This document shows, piece by piece, positions 17,795 through 25,287 of a stretch of DNA of 64,000 bases. The translations under genes were made by a program, and so were the position numbers. The stretch is from Curtobacterium poinsettiae (GTDB lineage Bacteria; Actinomycetota; Actinomycetes; Actinomycetales; Microbacteriaceae): contig NZ_CP106879.1 of the NCBI RefSeq assembly GCF_025677645.1, forward strand, positions 248,001 to 312,000, written 5' to 3'. The stretch's first letter is position 1. Each line of letters opens with the position of its first letter. The notes under the pieces were generated by a model. The model saw only the letters and a list, made by a program, of their open reading frames with translations, did not search any database and was not told where the DNA came from.

Positions 17795-18850
17795 TCAGAC
17801 CTGGACGATCGTCACCGGCAGGGTCGAGTCCGCTGCGATGCCGAGGTCGCTCGGCGCGTGCCCCTCCGCCACGAGTCGGGCGCCGACGGCGGCGATCATC
17901 GCGCCGTTGTCCGTGCACAGGTCGAACGGCGGGATGCGCAGTCGCACGCCCGCGGCCGCGCAGCGATCCTCGGCGACCTGTCGCAGTCGGGCGTTCGCGA
18001 CGACCCCGCCACCGAGCAGCAGCCGGTCGACGCCGGTGTCGCGGCACGCGTTCAGGGCCTTGGTCAGCAGGACGTCGACGACGGCCTCGCGGAAGCTCGC
18101 GGCGACGTCGGCCACCGGCACCTCGCGGCCCTCGTCGCGGCAGCGCTCGACCCACCGTGCGACGGCGGTCTTGAGTCCCGAGAACGAGAAGTCGTACCGG
18201 TGCGCGGCCATGTCCTTCGGCAGCGTCAGCCCCCGGGGGAACCGGATCGCCGTCGGATCGCCGTCAGCCGCCGCACGGTCGATCTGCGGGCCGCCGGGGT
18301 AGGGCAGCCCGAGCAGCCGCGCGACCTTGTCGAACGCCTCGCCCGCCGCGTCGTCGATCGTCTCGCCGAGCAGTTCGACGTCGCCGACCAGGTCGCGCAC
18401 CAGCAGCAGCAACGTGTGGCCACCGGAGACCAGCAGCGCGATCGTCGGCAACTCGATCTCGCTCCCGTCCTCGCGCAGCACGTCGGCGCCGACGTGCCCG
18501 ACCAGGTGGTTCACGCCGTACAGGGGCTTGCCCGTGGCCACGGCGAGCGCCTTCGCGGCTCCCACCCCGACCATGAGCGCTCCCGCCAGGCCCGGCCCGG
18601 CGGTCACCGCGACCGCGTCGAGTTCGTCGAGGGTGACGCCGGCACGCTCGAGCGCCTCGTGCAGCGTCGGGGTCATCGCCTCCAGGTGGGCCCGTGCGGC
18701 GACCTCGGGCACGACCCCGCCGTAGCGGGCGTGCTCGTCCATGCTCGAGGCGATCACGTTCGCCAGCAGGGTGTTCCCCCGCACGATGCCGACGCCCGTC
18801 TCGTCGCAGCTCGTCTCGATGCCGAGCACCAGTGGTTCAGTCGCGCTCAC
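17795..18850 (-). CDS. tsaD: tRNA threonylcarbamoyladenosine transferase TsaD
   Basis: A 351-residue ASKHA-fold enzyme that transfers threonylcarbamoyl from its AMP ester to A37 of ANN-decoding tRNAs, acting with TsaB and TsaE. It begins [17 protein letters not shown], has the metal-binding pair H115 and H119 in [15 protein letters not shown] near 140 and the late [14 protein letters not shown] and DNGAMIA motifs. The GTG start lies inside the end of rimI (14-base overlap). tsaB and rimI lie just upstream; tsaE is at 22109-22624 in the same gene block. Confidence 0.96.
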   Translation of the reverse strand: MSATEPLVLGIETSCDETGVGIVRGNTLLANVIASSMDEHARYGGVVPEVAARAHLEAMTPTLHEALERAGVTLDELDAVAVTAGPGLAGALMVGVGAAKALAVATGKPLYGVNHLVGHVGADVLREDGSEIELPTIALLVSGGHTLLLLVRDLVGDVELLGETIDDAAGEAFDKVARLLGLPYPGGPQIDRAAADGDPTAIRFPRGLTLPKDMAAHRYDFSFSGLKTAVARWVERCRDEGREVPVADVAASFREAVVDVLLTKALNACRDTGVDRLLLGGGVVANARLRQVAEDRCAAAGVRLRIPPFDLCTDNGAMIAAVGARLVAEGHAPSDLGIAADSTLPVTIVQV

Positions 18851-19382
18851 CGAGGGCCTCCTGTCCGATGGGTCCGACGCCCGACGTCGGCTCGGCGTCC
18901 GGGCCGGGCAGCTCCGCCCGCATCACCCACGCGTCGACGCCGTCCGGCTGGTAGTAGCGCGGCCGGGTCGCAATGTGCTCGAACCCGAACGCCGTGTACA
19001 TCGCCTGGGCCACGGGGTTGTCCGCGCGCACCTCGAGGAACACCTCGCGCACCCCACGGCGCCGCGCCTCGTCGAGCAGTTCCGTGAACAGGACCCGCCC
19101 GAGCCCCTTGCCGCGCTGGTCCGCTGCGACCGCGATGGTCTGCACGTCGGCGACCGGGTTGCCCGCGAGCGACGAGAGACCGGCGTACCCGACGACGAGC
19201 GGCGCGGACGTGTCGTCGGCCGTCTCGACCACGACGTAGTACCCGTGCGGCGAGTACAGCTCGCCCGACATCTGCGACGCCGACCAGGCGTCCGTCGGGA
19301 ACGAGACGTGCTCGAGCCACATGATGTCGTCGAGGTCCTGCGGGTGTGCTCGCCGCAGGCGGAGCCCGTCCGGCAGGGTCAC
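18837..19382 (-). CDS. rimI: Ribosomal-protein-alanine N-acetyltransferase RimI-like
   Basis: A 181-residue GNAT acetyltransferase. Core motif A is [20 protein letters not shown] (about residues 80-99), and motif B includes [19 protein letters not shown], the standard RimI pattern. Its predicted job is N-terminal acetylation of S18 or other proteins. The GTG at 19382 overlaps the tsaB stop by 4 bases (GTGA), and the 3' end overlaps tsaD, so the three are co-translated, the common tsaB-rimI-tsaD arrangement. A longer upstream frame exists but has no better start. Confidence 0.9.
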   Translation of the reverse strand: MTLPDGLRLRRAHPQDLDDIMWLEHVSFPTDAWSASQMSGELYSPHGYYVVVETADDTSAPLVVGYAGLSSLAGNPVADVQTIAVAADQRGKGLGRVLFTELLDEARRRGVREVFLEVRADNPVAQAMYTAFGFEHIATRPRYYQPDGVDAWVMRAELPGPDAEPTSGVGPIGQEALGERD

Positions 19383-20014
19383 TGCTTCACCCGCTTGGGC
19401 GCACCCGGCACCGTCACGTCGGGCTCCCGCAGGTACAGGGGGGTGTCCTGGTCGAACCCTGTGCCGGACCGCAGGCGGTCCGCGGCGAGCGAGCCGAGCC
19501 TCCAGGCCGGGATGCACGCGACCGTCACGCGGTCCCAGCCCACCGCTGCGGGCCGGGAGGCGCGGATCGCGTCGTCGAGATCGGCGGGCTTGGCGAGTCC
19601 GGGGCCGGCCACCCGGACGCCGTCGGCGTCGTAGGCGCTCCAGTAGACCTCGCGGCGGCGGGCGTCCGTGAGGACGACGAACGGGCCGGCGATGCCCGAG
19701 TCGCGCTGGTCGAGGGCGACGGCGTCGTGGCTGACGAGGGGCAGGACGGGGACGCCGCGGGCTGCGGCGAAGGTGCGGGCGGCGGCGATGCCGACGCGCA
19801 GGCCGGTGAAGGGGCCCGGGCCCATGCCGGCGACGACCCCGGTGACGTCGGCTCCGGTGATGCCGGCCTCGGCGAGGGTCTCGGCCAGGAACGGGCCGAT
19901 CACTTCGGCGTGCCGGCGGCTGTCCTCGGTGTCGCGGGTCGCGAGGGCCTGGCCGGTGGCCGGGTCGACGACGGCGACGGAGGTCCCGGCGGAGGTGTCG
20001 ATCGCGAGCAGCAC
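19379..20014 (-). CDS. tsaB: tRNA threonylcarbamoyladenosine biosynthesis protein TsaB
   Basis: A 211-residue ASKHA-fold partner of TsaD in the t6A37 complex. It opens MLLAIDTSAGTSVAVVD, has RRHAEVIGPFLAETLAEAGI and the central VAGMGPGPFTGLRVGIAAARTFA motif. TsaB lacks catalytic residues and holds the complex together. The GTG at 20014 is preceded by a TACGAT box with 6 bases between (20021-20026), so a leaderless transcript probably starts here; this argues that the upstream Fic gene is a separate unit. Confidence 0.94.
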   Translation of the reverse strand: MLLAIDTSAGTSVAVVDPATGQALATRDTEDSRRHAEVIGPFLAETLAEAGITGADVTGVVAGMGPGPFTGLRVGIAAARTFAAARGVPVLPLVSHDAVALDQRDSGIAGPFVVLTDARRREVYWSAYDADGVRVAGPGLAKPADLDDAIRASRPAAVGWDRVTVACIPAWRLGSLAADRLRSGTGFDQDTPLYLREPDVTVPGAPKRVKQ

Positions 20015-20054
20015 TCGTCCATCGTAGGCGCGTCGCAGCCTGCGCAGCGGCGGG

Positions 20055-21221
20055 TCAGCTCTCGTCCAGGCTGCCAGCGACAGCATTCCAGATCTCGTCG
20101 GCGCGCCAACGCTCTCGGCCACCTCTACCGGCTCGTCCGAGCGATCGGACCCAGCCGTACTCTTCGGCCCGCCGGAGGAGCGACGAAGCTGTCGGTTGTG
20201 AGACGTCGAGCGCTCGCCGAACCGAAGCGACCGTGAGGACCGGGTTCTTGAAGATCACATCCACGAGCCCGGGCAGCGCAGATCGTTCTGACCGAGCAGC
20301 GAGGCGGTAACGCTCTCGGATCTCGACGAGCTTGCGGATCCGTTCCGCGCTGTCGTTCGCGCGGACCGTGACGGCCTCGGCGAAGAACTGGATCCATTCA
20401 TCCACCTCACCGCGCTCGCGCACCGCCTGCAGTCGCTCGTAGTACTCGGTGCGGTACTGCTCGAAGTACCCGGAGATGTGCAAGATCGGTGCCGGCAGGA
20501 TGCCCTCTGCGATGAGCGAGAACCCGATCAGGAGTCGCCCGATCCGACCGTTGCCGTCGAGGAACGGGTGAATGGTCTCGAATTGGTAGTGCATCAGCGC
20601 GCACTTCACGGTCACCGACATCGCCTCGAGTCGTCCGTTGACGAACCGCTCCCAGTCGGCGAGGGCGTCGGGAAGGTGGTCCTGGTGCGGCGGGATGAAC
20701 CTCGCGGTCTCCGGTCTCGCGTTCGGGGATCCGATCCACACCGGCGACCGACGCAGCTCGCCGGGAGCTTTCTCATCACCGCGGACATCGCGCATCAGGG
20801 TCTCGTGGAGCGCGCAGATGAAGCGTTGCGTGATGGGGAGGTCCGCAAGCAGATCAACACCTTCGCGAGCAGCGCGGAGGTAGTTGTCGACCTCCCGAAG
20901 ATCTTCGTCGAGGATCTCCTCGTCGTTCTCGACACTGAGCACGTCACTCAGCGACGCCTGGGTGCCCTCGATCCGCGAGCTCGCCAGAGCTTCTTGCGCC
21001 ATCGATGGCCCGAGCAGGAGTTCAGGCTCCTGGACGAGTTGCCCGAGCCCTGCCAGCCGGCCGATGGCGATGTCCGCACGGGACACGGCGGCGTTCGTCA
21101 CGGGCTCGAGGACGAGCTCACGGGGCAGGAGCGCTGGGAGGAAGTAGGCGTGCGGCCACTCGGACAACGGCCGGGTCGTCAGCGAGCCGAAGCGTTCTGA
21201 TCGGAAGTCTTCTCGCCGCAT
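20055..21221 (-). CDS. Fic-domain protein (probable AMP transferase) with winged-helix C-terminus
   Basis: A 388-residue protein. The inhibitory helix motif SSRIEG is at residues 81-86, in front of the Fic core, and the catalytic loop HPFLDGNGRIGR is at 218-229, complete with the His nucleophile helper and both Arg. This is the class II, self-inhibited type; such enzymes usually AMPylate proteins. Residues about 300-388 look like a winged helix (TVASVRRALDVSQPTASSLLRRAEEYGWV), so it may bind DNA. Codon choice is less GC-extreme than the neighbours. A TATGAT box (21228-21233) lies 6 bases before the ATG. It stands between tsaB and the flavoprotein gene in an otherwise conserved block. Confidence 0.9.
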   Translation of the reverse strand: MRREDFRSERFGSLTTRPLSEWPHAYFLPALLPRELVLEPVTNAAVSRADIAIGRLAGLGQLVQEPELLLGPSMAQEALASSRIEGTQASLSDVLSVENDEEILDEDLREVDNYLRAAREGVDLLADLPITQRFICALHETLMRDVRGDEKAPGELRRSPVWIGSPNARPETARFIPPHQDHLPDALADWERFVNGRLEAMSVTVKCALMHYQFETIHPFLDGNGRIGRLLIGFSLIAEGILPAPILHISGYFEQYRTEYYERLQAVRERGEVDEWIQFFAEAVTVRANDSAERIRKLVEIRERYRLAARSERSALPGLVDVIFKNPVLTVASVRRALDVSQPTASSLLRRAEEYGWVRSLGRAGRGGRERWRADEIWNAVAGSLDES

Positions 21222-21236
21222 TCCTTCATCATAAGC

Positions 21237-21272
21237 AAGTTGCCGTTTGAGTTATAAGTTCCGGCGCAACTT
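21237..21272 (-). promoter_or_regulatory. AT-rich inverted repeat before the Fic gene
   Basis: AAGTTGC (21237-21243) and GCAACTT (21266-21272) flank an AT-rich stretch just upstream of the Fic -10 box. It could be an operator, perhaps for the Fic protein's own winged helix. Only 7-bp arms, so tentative. Confidence 0.35.
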
Positions 21273-21277
21273 CCAAG

Positions 21278-21877
21278 TCAGTGTTCGGTGCCCGGGGCGA
21301 CGACCCCGACGACAGCCTCGACCGCTGCGGTGACCGCGCGGGCACGCACGTCGGCATCGTCATGCTCGGAATCGTGGACGAAGGCTGTGATGCCCCGCCG
21401 AGCCCCGCAGAAGTCGACGATGCCGTGTTCGATCTGCGTCCGGAGGGCCTCGCCGTACCCGTGTCGCTCGTACACGCCGACGTCGTCACCTGCGATCGGG
21501 ACCAGGTGGACGGTCAGCTGGCCGAGGTTCCGGCGAATCCCGCCCTCGGGATCGACGTCGAACGCCCAGCCGTTCACGAACACCCGGTCGACCCAACCCT
21601 TGAGCAGCGCCGGCATCGACCACCACCAGACCGGGAACACGAGCACGAGGTCGGTGGCACGATCGATCCGCTGCTGCTCGGACACCACGTCCGGCGGCGC
21701 GTCCACTCCGGTGCGGTACGTCTGCCGGTCAGCCAGCGTGAACCGTGGGTCGAACGCCTCGGCGGCGAGGTCGGCGAGTTCTGCGGAGCCCGACGGCAGC
21801 GCATCGCGCAGCCGGCGCGCGACGTGGTGCGTGAGCGAGTCGGGGTCGGGGTGGGCGGTCACGATGAGCGTTGGCAC
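21278..21877 (-). CDS. NAD(P)H-dependent flavoprotein oxidoreductase (quinone reductase / KefF-like)
   Basis: A 199-residue flavodoxin-fold enzyme of the NQO/KefF/MdaB type. It begins MPTLIVTAHPDPDSLTHHVA, with the FMN or FAD phosphate loop, and has the family signature FPVWWWSMPALLKGWVDRVF near residues 80-100. A quinone or nitro-compound reductase role is likely; such proteins sometimes regulate K+ efflux systems, but no Kef gene is adjacent. The GTG start abuts a truncated GNAT gene. The gene lies between tsaE and the Fic gene, and neither belongs to the usual t6A cluster. Confidence 0.85.
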   Translation of the reverse strand: MPTLIVTAHPDPDSLTHHVARRLRDALPSGSAELADLAAEAFDPRFTLADRQTYRTGVDAPPDVVSEQQRIDRATDLVLVFPVWWWSMPALLKGWVDRVFVNGWAFDVDPEGGIRRNLGQLTVHLVPIAGDDVGVYERHGYGEALRTQIEHGIVDFCGARRGITAFVHDSEHDDADVRARAVTAAVEAVVGVVAPGTEH

Positions 21878-21884
21878 ACCTCAT

Positions 21885-22112
21885 CTTCCCGGGGCCGCGG
21901 TGCTGCGGAGCGACGGCCACGCTGCGGACGAGCACGTGCACGCCGTCGGCACTCGCCTCGAAGCCGGCGCTGCCGACCGCCATGCCGTCGTCGTCGCGGT
22001 CGATCCAGAGCCGCACCGTCGGATTGTCGAGCCCGGCCACGGTCAGATCGGCCTCGACGAGGAACGCGCGGAGCGCCTCGACGTCGTCCGCGCCGACGGG
22101 CTGGAGGGTCAG
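21885..22112 (-). pseudogene. Remnant of a GNAT acetyltransferase gene
   Basis: Directly after the tsaE stop a frame reads LTLQPVGADDVEALRAFL, ADLTVAGLDNPTVRLWIDRD and VLVRSVAVAPQHRGPG, which is the first half of a GNAT domain up to the start of the acetyl-CoA loop. The frame has no ATG, GTG or TTG start (only a CTG overlapping the tsaE stop) and breaks off at the next gene, where the rest of the fold should follow. A full GNAT would need about 70 more residues. I take it as a decayed gene truncated by the flavoprotein gene. Confidence 0.6.
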
Positions 22113-22624
22113 AGGGCCACGCCGTCCCAGCGCGGACCGGTGGCGGTGACGACGACACGGCGGGGCTCGTCGGGCACGTCGTCGGGGTCGAGGTCGTCGT
22201 CTCCGTGCTCGACCGCGTCCGCGCCGGTGGGACGCGTGATCTCGACGTCGAGCACGCTGTCGCTGATGCCGTCGACCATGCCCCGGCCCCACTCGACCAC
22301 GACGATCGCGGCGTCCCAGTCGAGGTCCAGGTCGTCCAGCTCCACGGGGTCGGACAGCCGGTAGGCGTCGACGTGCACCAGGTCGGGGCCGGCGGTCGTC
22401 GGGTGCGTCCGGGCGAGGACGAAGGTCGGGCTGGACACCTGGCCGCGCGCGCCGAGTGCAGCGCCGAGCCCGCGCGTCAGGGTCGTCTTGCCGGCGCCGA
22501 GCGGTCCGGTCAACACGACGAGGTCCCCCGCGCGCAGCACCGCGGCCAGTCGGGCACCGAGCTCCCCCATCGCCTCGGTGCCGTCGACGGTGGTGTCGAG
22601 CAGGACCCGCGCCGACTCGGTCAC
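22109..22624 (-). CDS. tsaE: tRNA threonylcarbamoyladenosine biosynthesis ATPase TsaE
   Basis: A 171-residue P-loop ATPase of the t6A complex. Walker A GPLGAGKTTLTRGL is at 40-53, SSPTFVLARTH follows, and VHVDAYRLSDPVELDDLDLD and VVVEWGRGM are family hallmarks. The C-terminal 40 residues are an acidic, less conserved tail. The GTG start overlaps the stop of the alr paralogue by 4 bases (GTGA). It completes the TsaB/TsaD/TsaE set encoded in this window; TsaC is not here. Confidence 0.93.
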   Translation of the reverse strand: MTESARVLLDTTVDGTEAMGELGARLAAVLRAGDLVVLTGPLGAGKTTLTRGLGAALGARGQVSSPTFVLARTHPTTAGPDLVHVDAYRLSDPVELDDLDLDWDAAIVVVEWGRGMVDGISDSVLDVEITRPTGADAVEHGDDDLDPDDVPDEPRRVVVTATGPRWDGVAL

Positions 22625-23787
22625 GGCCGCTCGCCCCGCAGGTACTCCCCGACGCGTCCCTCGATGTCGTGGCCCTCGTAGGACCGAGGCACACGGCTGC
22701 CGATCCGGCAGACGATCTCTTCACCGATGGTCTCGAGCGCCGCGCCCCATTCGAGCACGGTCATCTCGTCGTGCTCGCCGGTGCCGAACAGCACGACGGT
22801 GTCACCGGTCTGCACGTCGTCCTCGCCGACGTCCACCAGGAACTGGTCCATCGCGACGCGGCCGGCGATCGGGTACCGCTTGCCACCGATCGCGACCTCG
22901 ATGCGGCCCTGTGCCAGACGGGGGACCCCGTCGGCGTACCCGACGGGCACGAGCGCCAGGGTCGTCTCGGTCGCGGTGCGGTACGTGTAGTCGTAGGAGA
23001 CGCCGGTGTCGACGGGGACGCGCTTCGTCTTCGCGACCGACGCGGTGAGGGTCATCACCGGCTCGAGTCCGAGGTCCGCTGCCGAGACGCCGTCCGCGCC
23101 GGGGATGCCGAACAGGTTCGCACCCATCCGGACCATGTCCTTGCGGAACTCCTTGCGCTCGAGCCCCGCGAGCGACGCGGCGACGTGCTCCATCGGGACG
23201 TCCAGCCCCAGGTCTTCGGCGATCTCGATCGCGGCGTCGAACACGGCGACCGCGGCGCTGTCCTCGTGGTCGGACGCCTCGGCCAGGTGCGTGTACGCGG
23301 CGACGACCTCGATGCGGCCGTTCCGCTGGGCGTCCCGGGCGAGCTCGACGAGCGCCGGCCAGTCCGACGGCGTCGCGCCGTCGCGGTGCAGGCCGGAGTC
23401 GACACCGAGGTGCACCCGGGCCGGTCGCTGGTCGACGGCGTCGATGATGCGCTGCAACTCGGCGACGTTCGAGACGCCGAGGTCGACGGCCGAGTCGATG
23501 GCGTCGCGGAAGTCCAGGTCGGGGTCGTGCTGCCAGGTGAACAGGTGGACGTCCTCGCCGACGCCGATCGAGCGCAGGCGCAGGGCGGCGGGCACCGTCA
23601 GCACACCAATCCAGCGGATGCCGGCGTCGACGGCAGCGAGTGCGATCGGCTCGAGGCCGTGCCCGTACGCGTCGGCCTTCATGATCGCCATCACGGCGAC
23701 CGGGTCCATCCACTCGCGGACACGGTCGAGGTTGGCACGGTAGGCGTCGAGGTCGATGCGCGCCTGACGCAGCGGTGCGGAGCTCAC
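22621..23787 (-). CDS. Alanine-racemase-fold PLP racemase, divergent paralogue
   Basis: A 388-residue fold-type III PLP enzyme. Lys37 in IMKADAYGHG should bind the cofactor, and VSYDYTY carries the second catalytic Tyr. It differs from the neighbour at sites that are well kept in true Alr: ANLFGIPG instead of ALYGLSP, YTHLAEASDHED instead of SHLSNAS, and SYD instead of SYG. It may be an alanine racemase, or act on another amino acid such as ornithine. It starts with GTG overlapping the end of the neighbouring alr and ends overlapping tsaE, both by 4 bases. Confidence 0.85.
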   Translation of the reverse strand: MSSAPLRQARIDLDAYRANLDRVREWMDPVAVMAIMKADAYGHGLEPIALAAVDAGIRWIGVLTVPAALRLRSIGVGEDVHLFTWQHDPDLDFRDAIDSAVDLGVSNVAELQRIIDAVDQRPARVHLGVDSGLHRDGATPSDWPALVELARDAQRNGRIEVVAAYTHLAEASDHEDSAAVAVFDAAIEIAEDLGLDVPMEHVAASLAGLERKEFRKDMVRMGANLFGIPGADGVSAADLGLEPVMTLTASVAKTKRVPVDTGVSYDYTYRTATETTLALVPVGYADGVPRLAQGRIEVAIGGKRYPIAGRVAMDQFLVDVGEDDVQTGDTVVLFGTGEHDEMTVLEWGAALETIGEEIVCRIGSRVPRSYEGHDIEGRVGEYLRGERP

Positions 23788-24887
23788 GTCGTCCTCCGTT
23801 CGACGCTGCGGCCGATCCGGGCGACCACCTCGTAGTTGATCGTGCCGATGGCGTCGGCCCAGTCCTCGACGGCGGGGTCGCCGTTCGCGGGGTCACCCCA
23901 CAGCACCGCCTCGTCGCCGACCTGCACGTCGGCGTCGCCGATGTCGACGTGCATGGCGTTCATCGCGACGCGTCCGACCACCGGGAACGTCCGGTCGCCG
24001 ATCCGCACCGAGACCCGGTTGCCGAAGGCACGGTCGAAGCCGTCCGCGTAGCCGAGGCCGATCACGGCGAGACGGGTGTCGGTCTCCGCGCGCCAGGTGT
24101 AGCCGTAGGAGACGCCGTCGCCCGCGGCGACCGGCACGGTACGGAGCACGGCGGCGGTGACCCGCATCGCCGGGCGCAGCCCCAGGTCGGACGAGGTCCG
24201 ACCGTCGAAGGGGCTCAGCCCGTACAGGGCGAGTCCGACGCGGGACAGATCGTGGCGGGTCTCCGGCACGGCGATGCTCGCGGCACTCGCGGCGAGGTGC
24301 ACCACGTCCGGCACGATGCCGTTCGCGGCGAGACCGTCCAGCGCCCGCTGCAGTGCGGCGTCCTGGTCGAGGTCGTCGGTGAGCGACGCGTTCGACAGGT
24401 GGGACATGAGCCCCTCGACCCGGGTGCGGTTGCCGCCGCGGGCCAGGGCGCCGGCGGTCGCGAAGAGCTCGGCCCACTCGGACTCGACCGCACCGTTGCG
24501 GCTCAGGCCGGTGTCGACGCACAGGTGCACGGCGCGGACGTCGGAATCCGCTGCTGCGGAGAGCTGCTCGACGCTCGACACCGCGGGCGTGACGTCGAAC
24601 TGCGCTGCGCGGCGGAAGTCCTCGTCGGGGGCGTGCAGCCACGCGAGGATCCGGACCCCCTCGTCGATGCCGCCCTGACGGAGCGCGACGGCCTCGTCGA
24701 TGTCGGCGACCCCGAGCCACTCGGCACCGGCGTCCACGAAGGCCTGCGCGGCGTCGAGGGCCCCGTGGCCGTAGGCGTTCGCCTTGACCACCGCGATGAC
24801 CCCGGCCGGGGCGACCCGGTCGGCGATGGTCGCGTAGTTCTCGATCAGGGCTCCGCGATCGACCGTGATGCCGGTGAACGCACTCAC
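23784..24887 (-). CDS. alr: Alanine racemase
   Basis: A 367-residue PLP-dependent racemase supplying D-alanine for peptidoglycan. Lys35 in VVKANAYGHG is the PLP lysine; GVSYGYTW carries the catalytic Tyr; HLAASAASI and RVGLALYGLSP are close to the family consensus, so this is the more orthodox of the two tandem copies. The GTG start overlaps the acpS stop by 4 bases, and the stop overlaps the second racemase by 4, giving tight coupling. Confidence 0.93.
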   Translation of the reverse strand: MSAFTGITVDRGALIENYATIADRVAPAGVIAVVKANAYGHGALDAAQAFVDAGAEWLGVADIDEAVALRQGGIDEGVRILAWLHAPDEDFRRAAQFDVTPAVSSVEQLSAAADSDVRAVHLCVDTGLSRNGAVESEWAELFATAGALARGGNRTRVEGLMSHLSNASLTDDLDQDAALQRALDGLAANGIVPDVVHLAASAASIAVPETRHDLSRVGLALYGLSPFDGRTSSDLGLRPAMRVTAAVLRTVPVAAGDGVSYGYTWRAETDTRLAVIGLGYADGFDRAFGNRVSVRIGDRTFPVVGRVAMNAMHVDIGDADVQVGDEAVLWGDPANGDPAVEDWADAIGTINYEVVARIGRSVERRTT

Positions 24888-25279
24888 CGGACCGTTCCTT
24901 CCAGGACCACGTCTGTTCCTTCCAGGACCACGAACGCGGTCGCGATCCCTCCATCATGCGAGAGCGACAGGTGCACGCTCGTCACGCCACGCGCGTCCGC
25001 CACCTGCCGGGCGCCCTGGTGCAGGGTGAGCGACGGGTTCCGCTGGTCGTCGGACACGACCTCGAGGTCCTGCCAGCTGAGCCCGGCACTCGACCCGAAG
25101 GCCTTGATCAGGGCTTCCTTCGCCGCGAACCGTGCGGCGAGGGACGCGATCGGCCGGGGTTCGCCGTCACGGACCTGCTCGGACGGTGTGAACAGCCGCG
25201 CCCGCATCGCCGGTGTGCGCTCGAGCACCCGTTCGAACCGCTCCAGGTCGACCACGTCGACCCCGATCCCGATGATCAC
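24884..25279 (-). CDS. acpS: Holo-[acyl-carrier-protein] synthase
   Basis: A 131-residue enzyme that transfers 4'-phosphopantetheine from CoA to acyl carrier protein. It opens MIIGIGVDVVDLERFER with the Mg-binding Asp, and has AARFAAKEALIKAFG, the second signature with the metal-binding Glu, and HLSLSHDGGIATAFV. Length is usual, with a short unconserved tail. The GTG start lies 8 bases after the glmS stop, and the stop overlaps alr by 4 bases. Confidence 0.94.
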   Translation of the reverse strand: MIIGIGVDVVDLERFERVLERTPAMRARLFTPSEQVRDGEPRPIASLAARFAAKEALIKAFGSSAGLSWQDLEVVSDDQRNPSLTLHQGARQVADARGVTSVHLSLSHDGGIATAFVVLEGTDVVLEGTVR

Positions 25280-25287
25280 CGTCGCGA

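Noticed and set aside
19497..19510. Further copies of the GCCTCCAGGCC motif inside tsaB and the AfsR gene (near 38618)
   Set aside because: They lie in well-conserved coding frames and can arise from codon use; I did not count them in the intergenic family.
20055..21877. Fic toxin-antitoxin module
   Set aside because: The Fic protein has its own inhibitory SSRIEG helix, and the neighbouring genes are a flavoprotein and tsaB, so no separate antitoxin is needed or seen.
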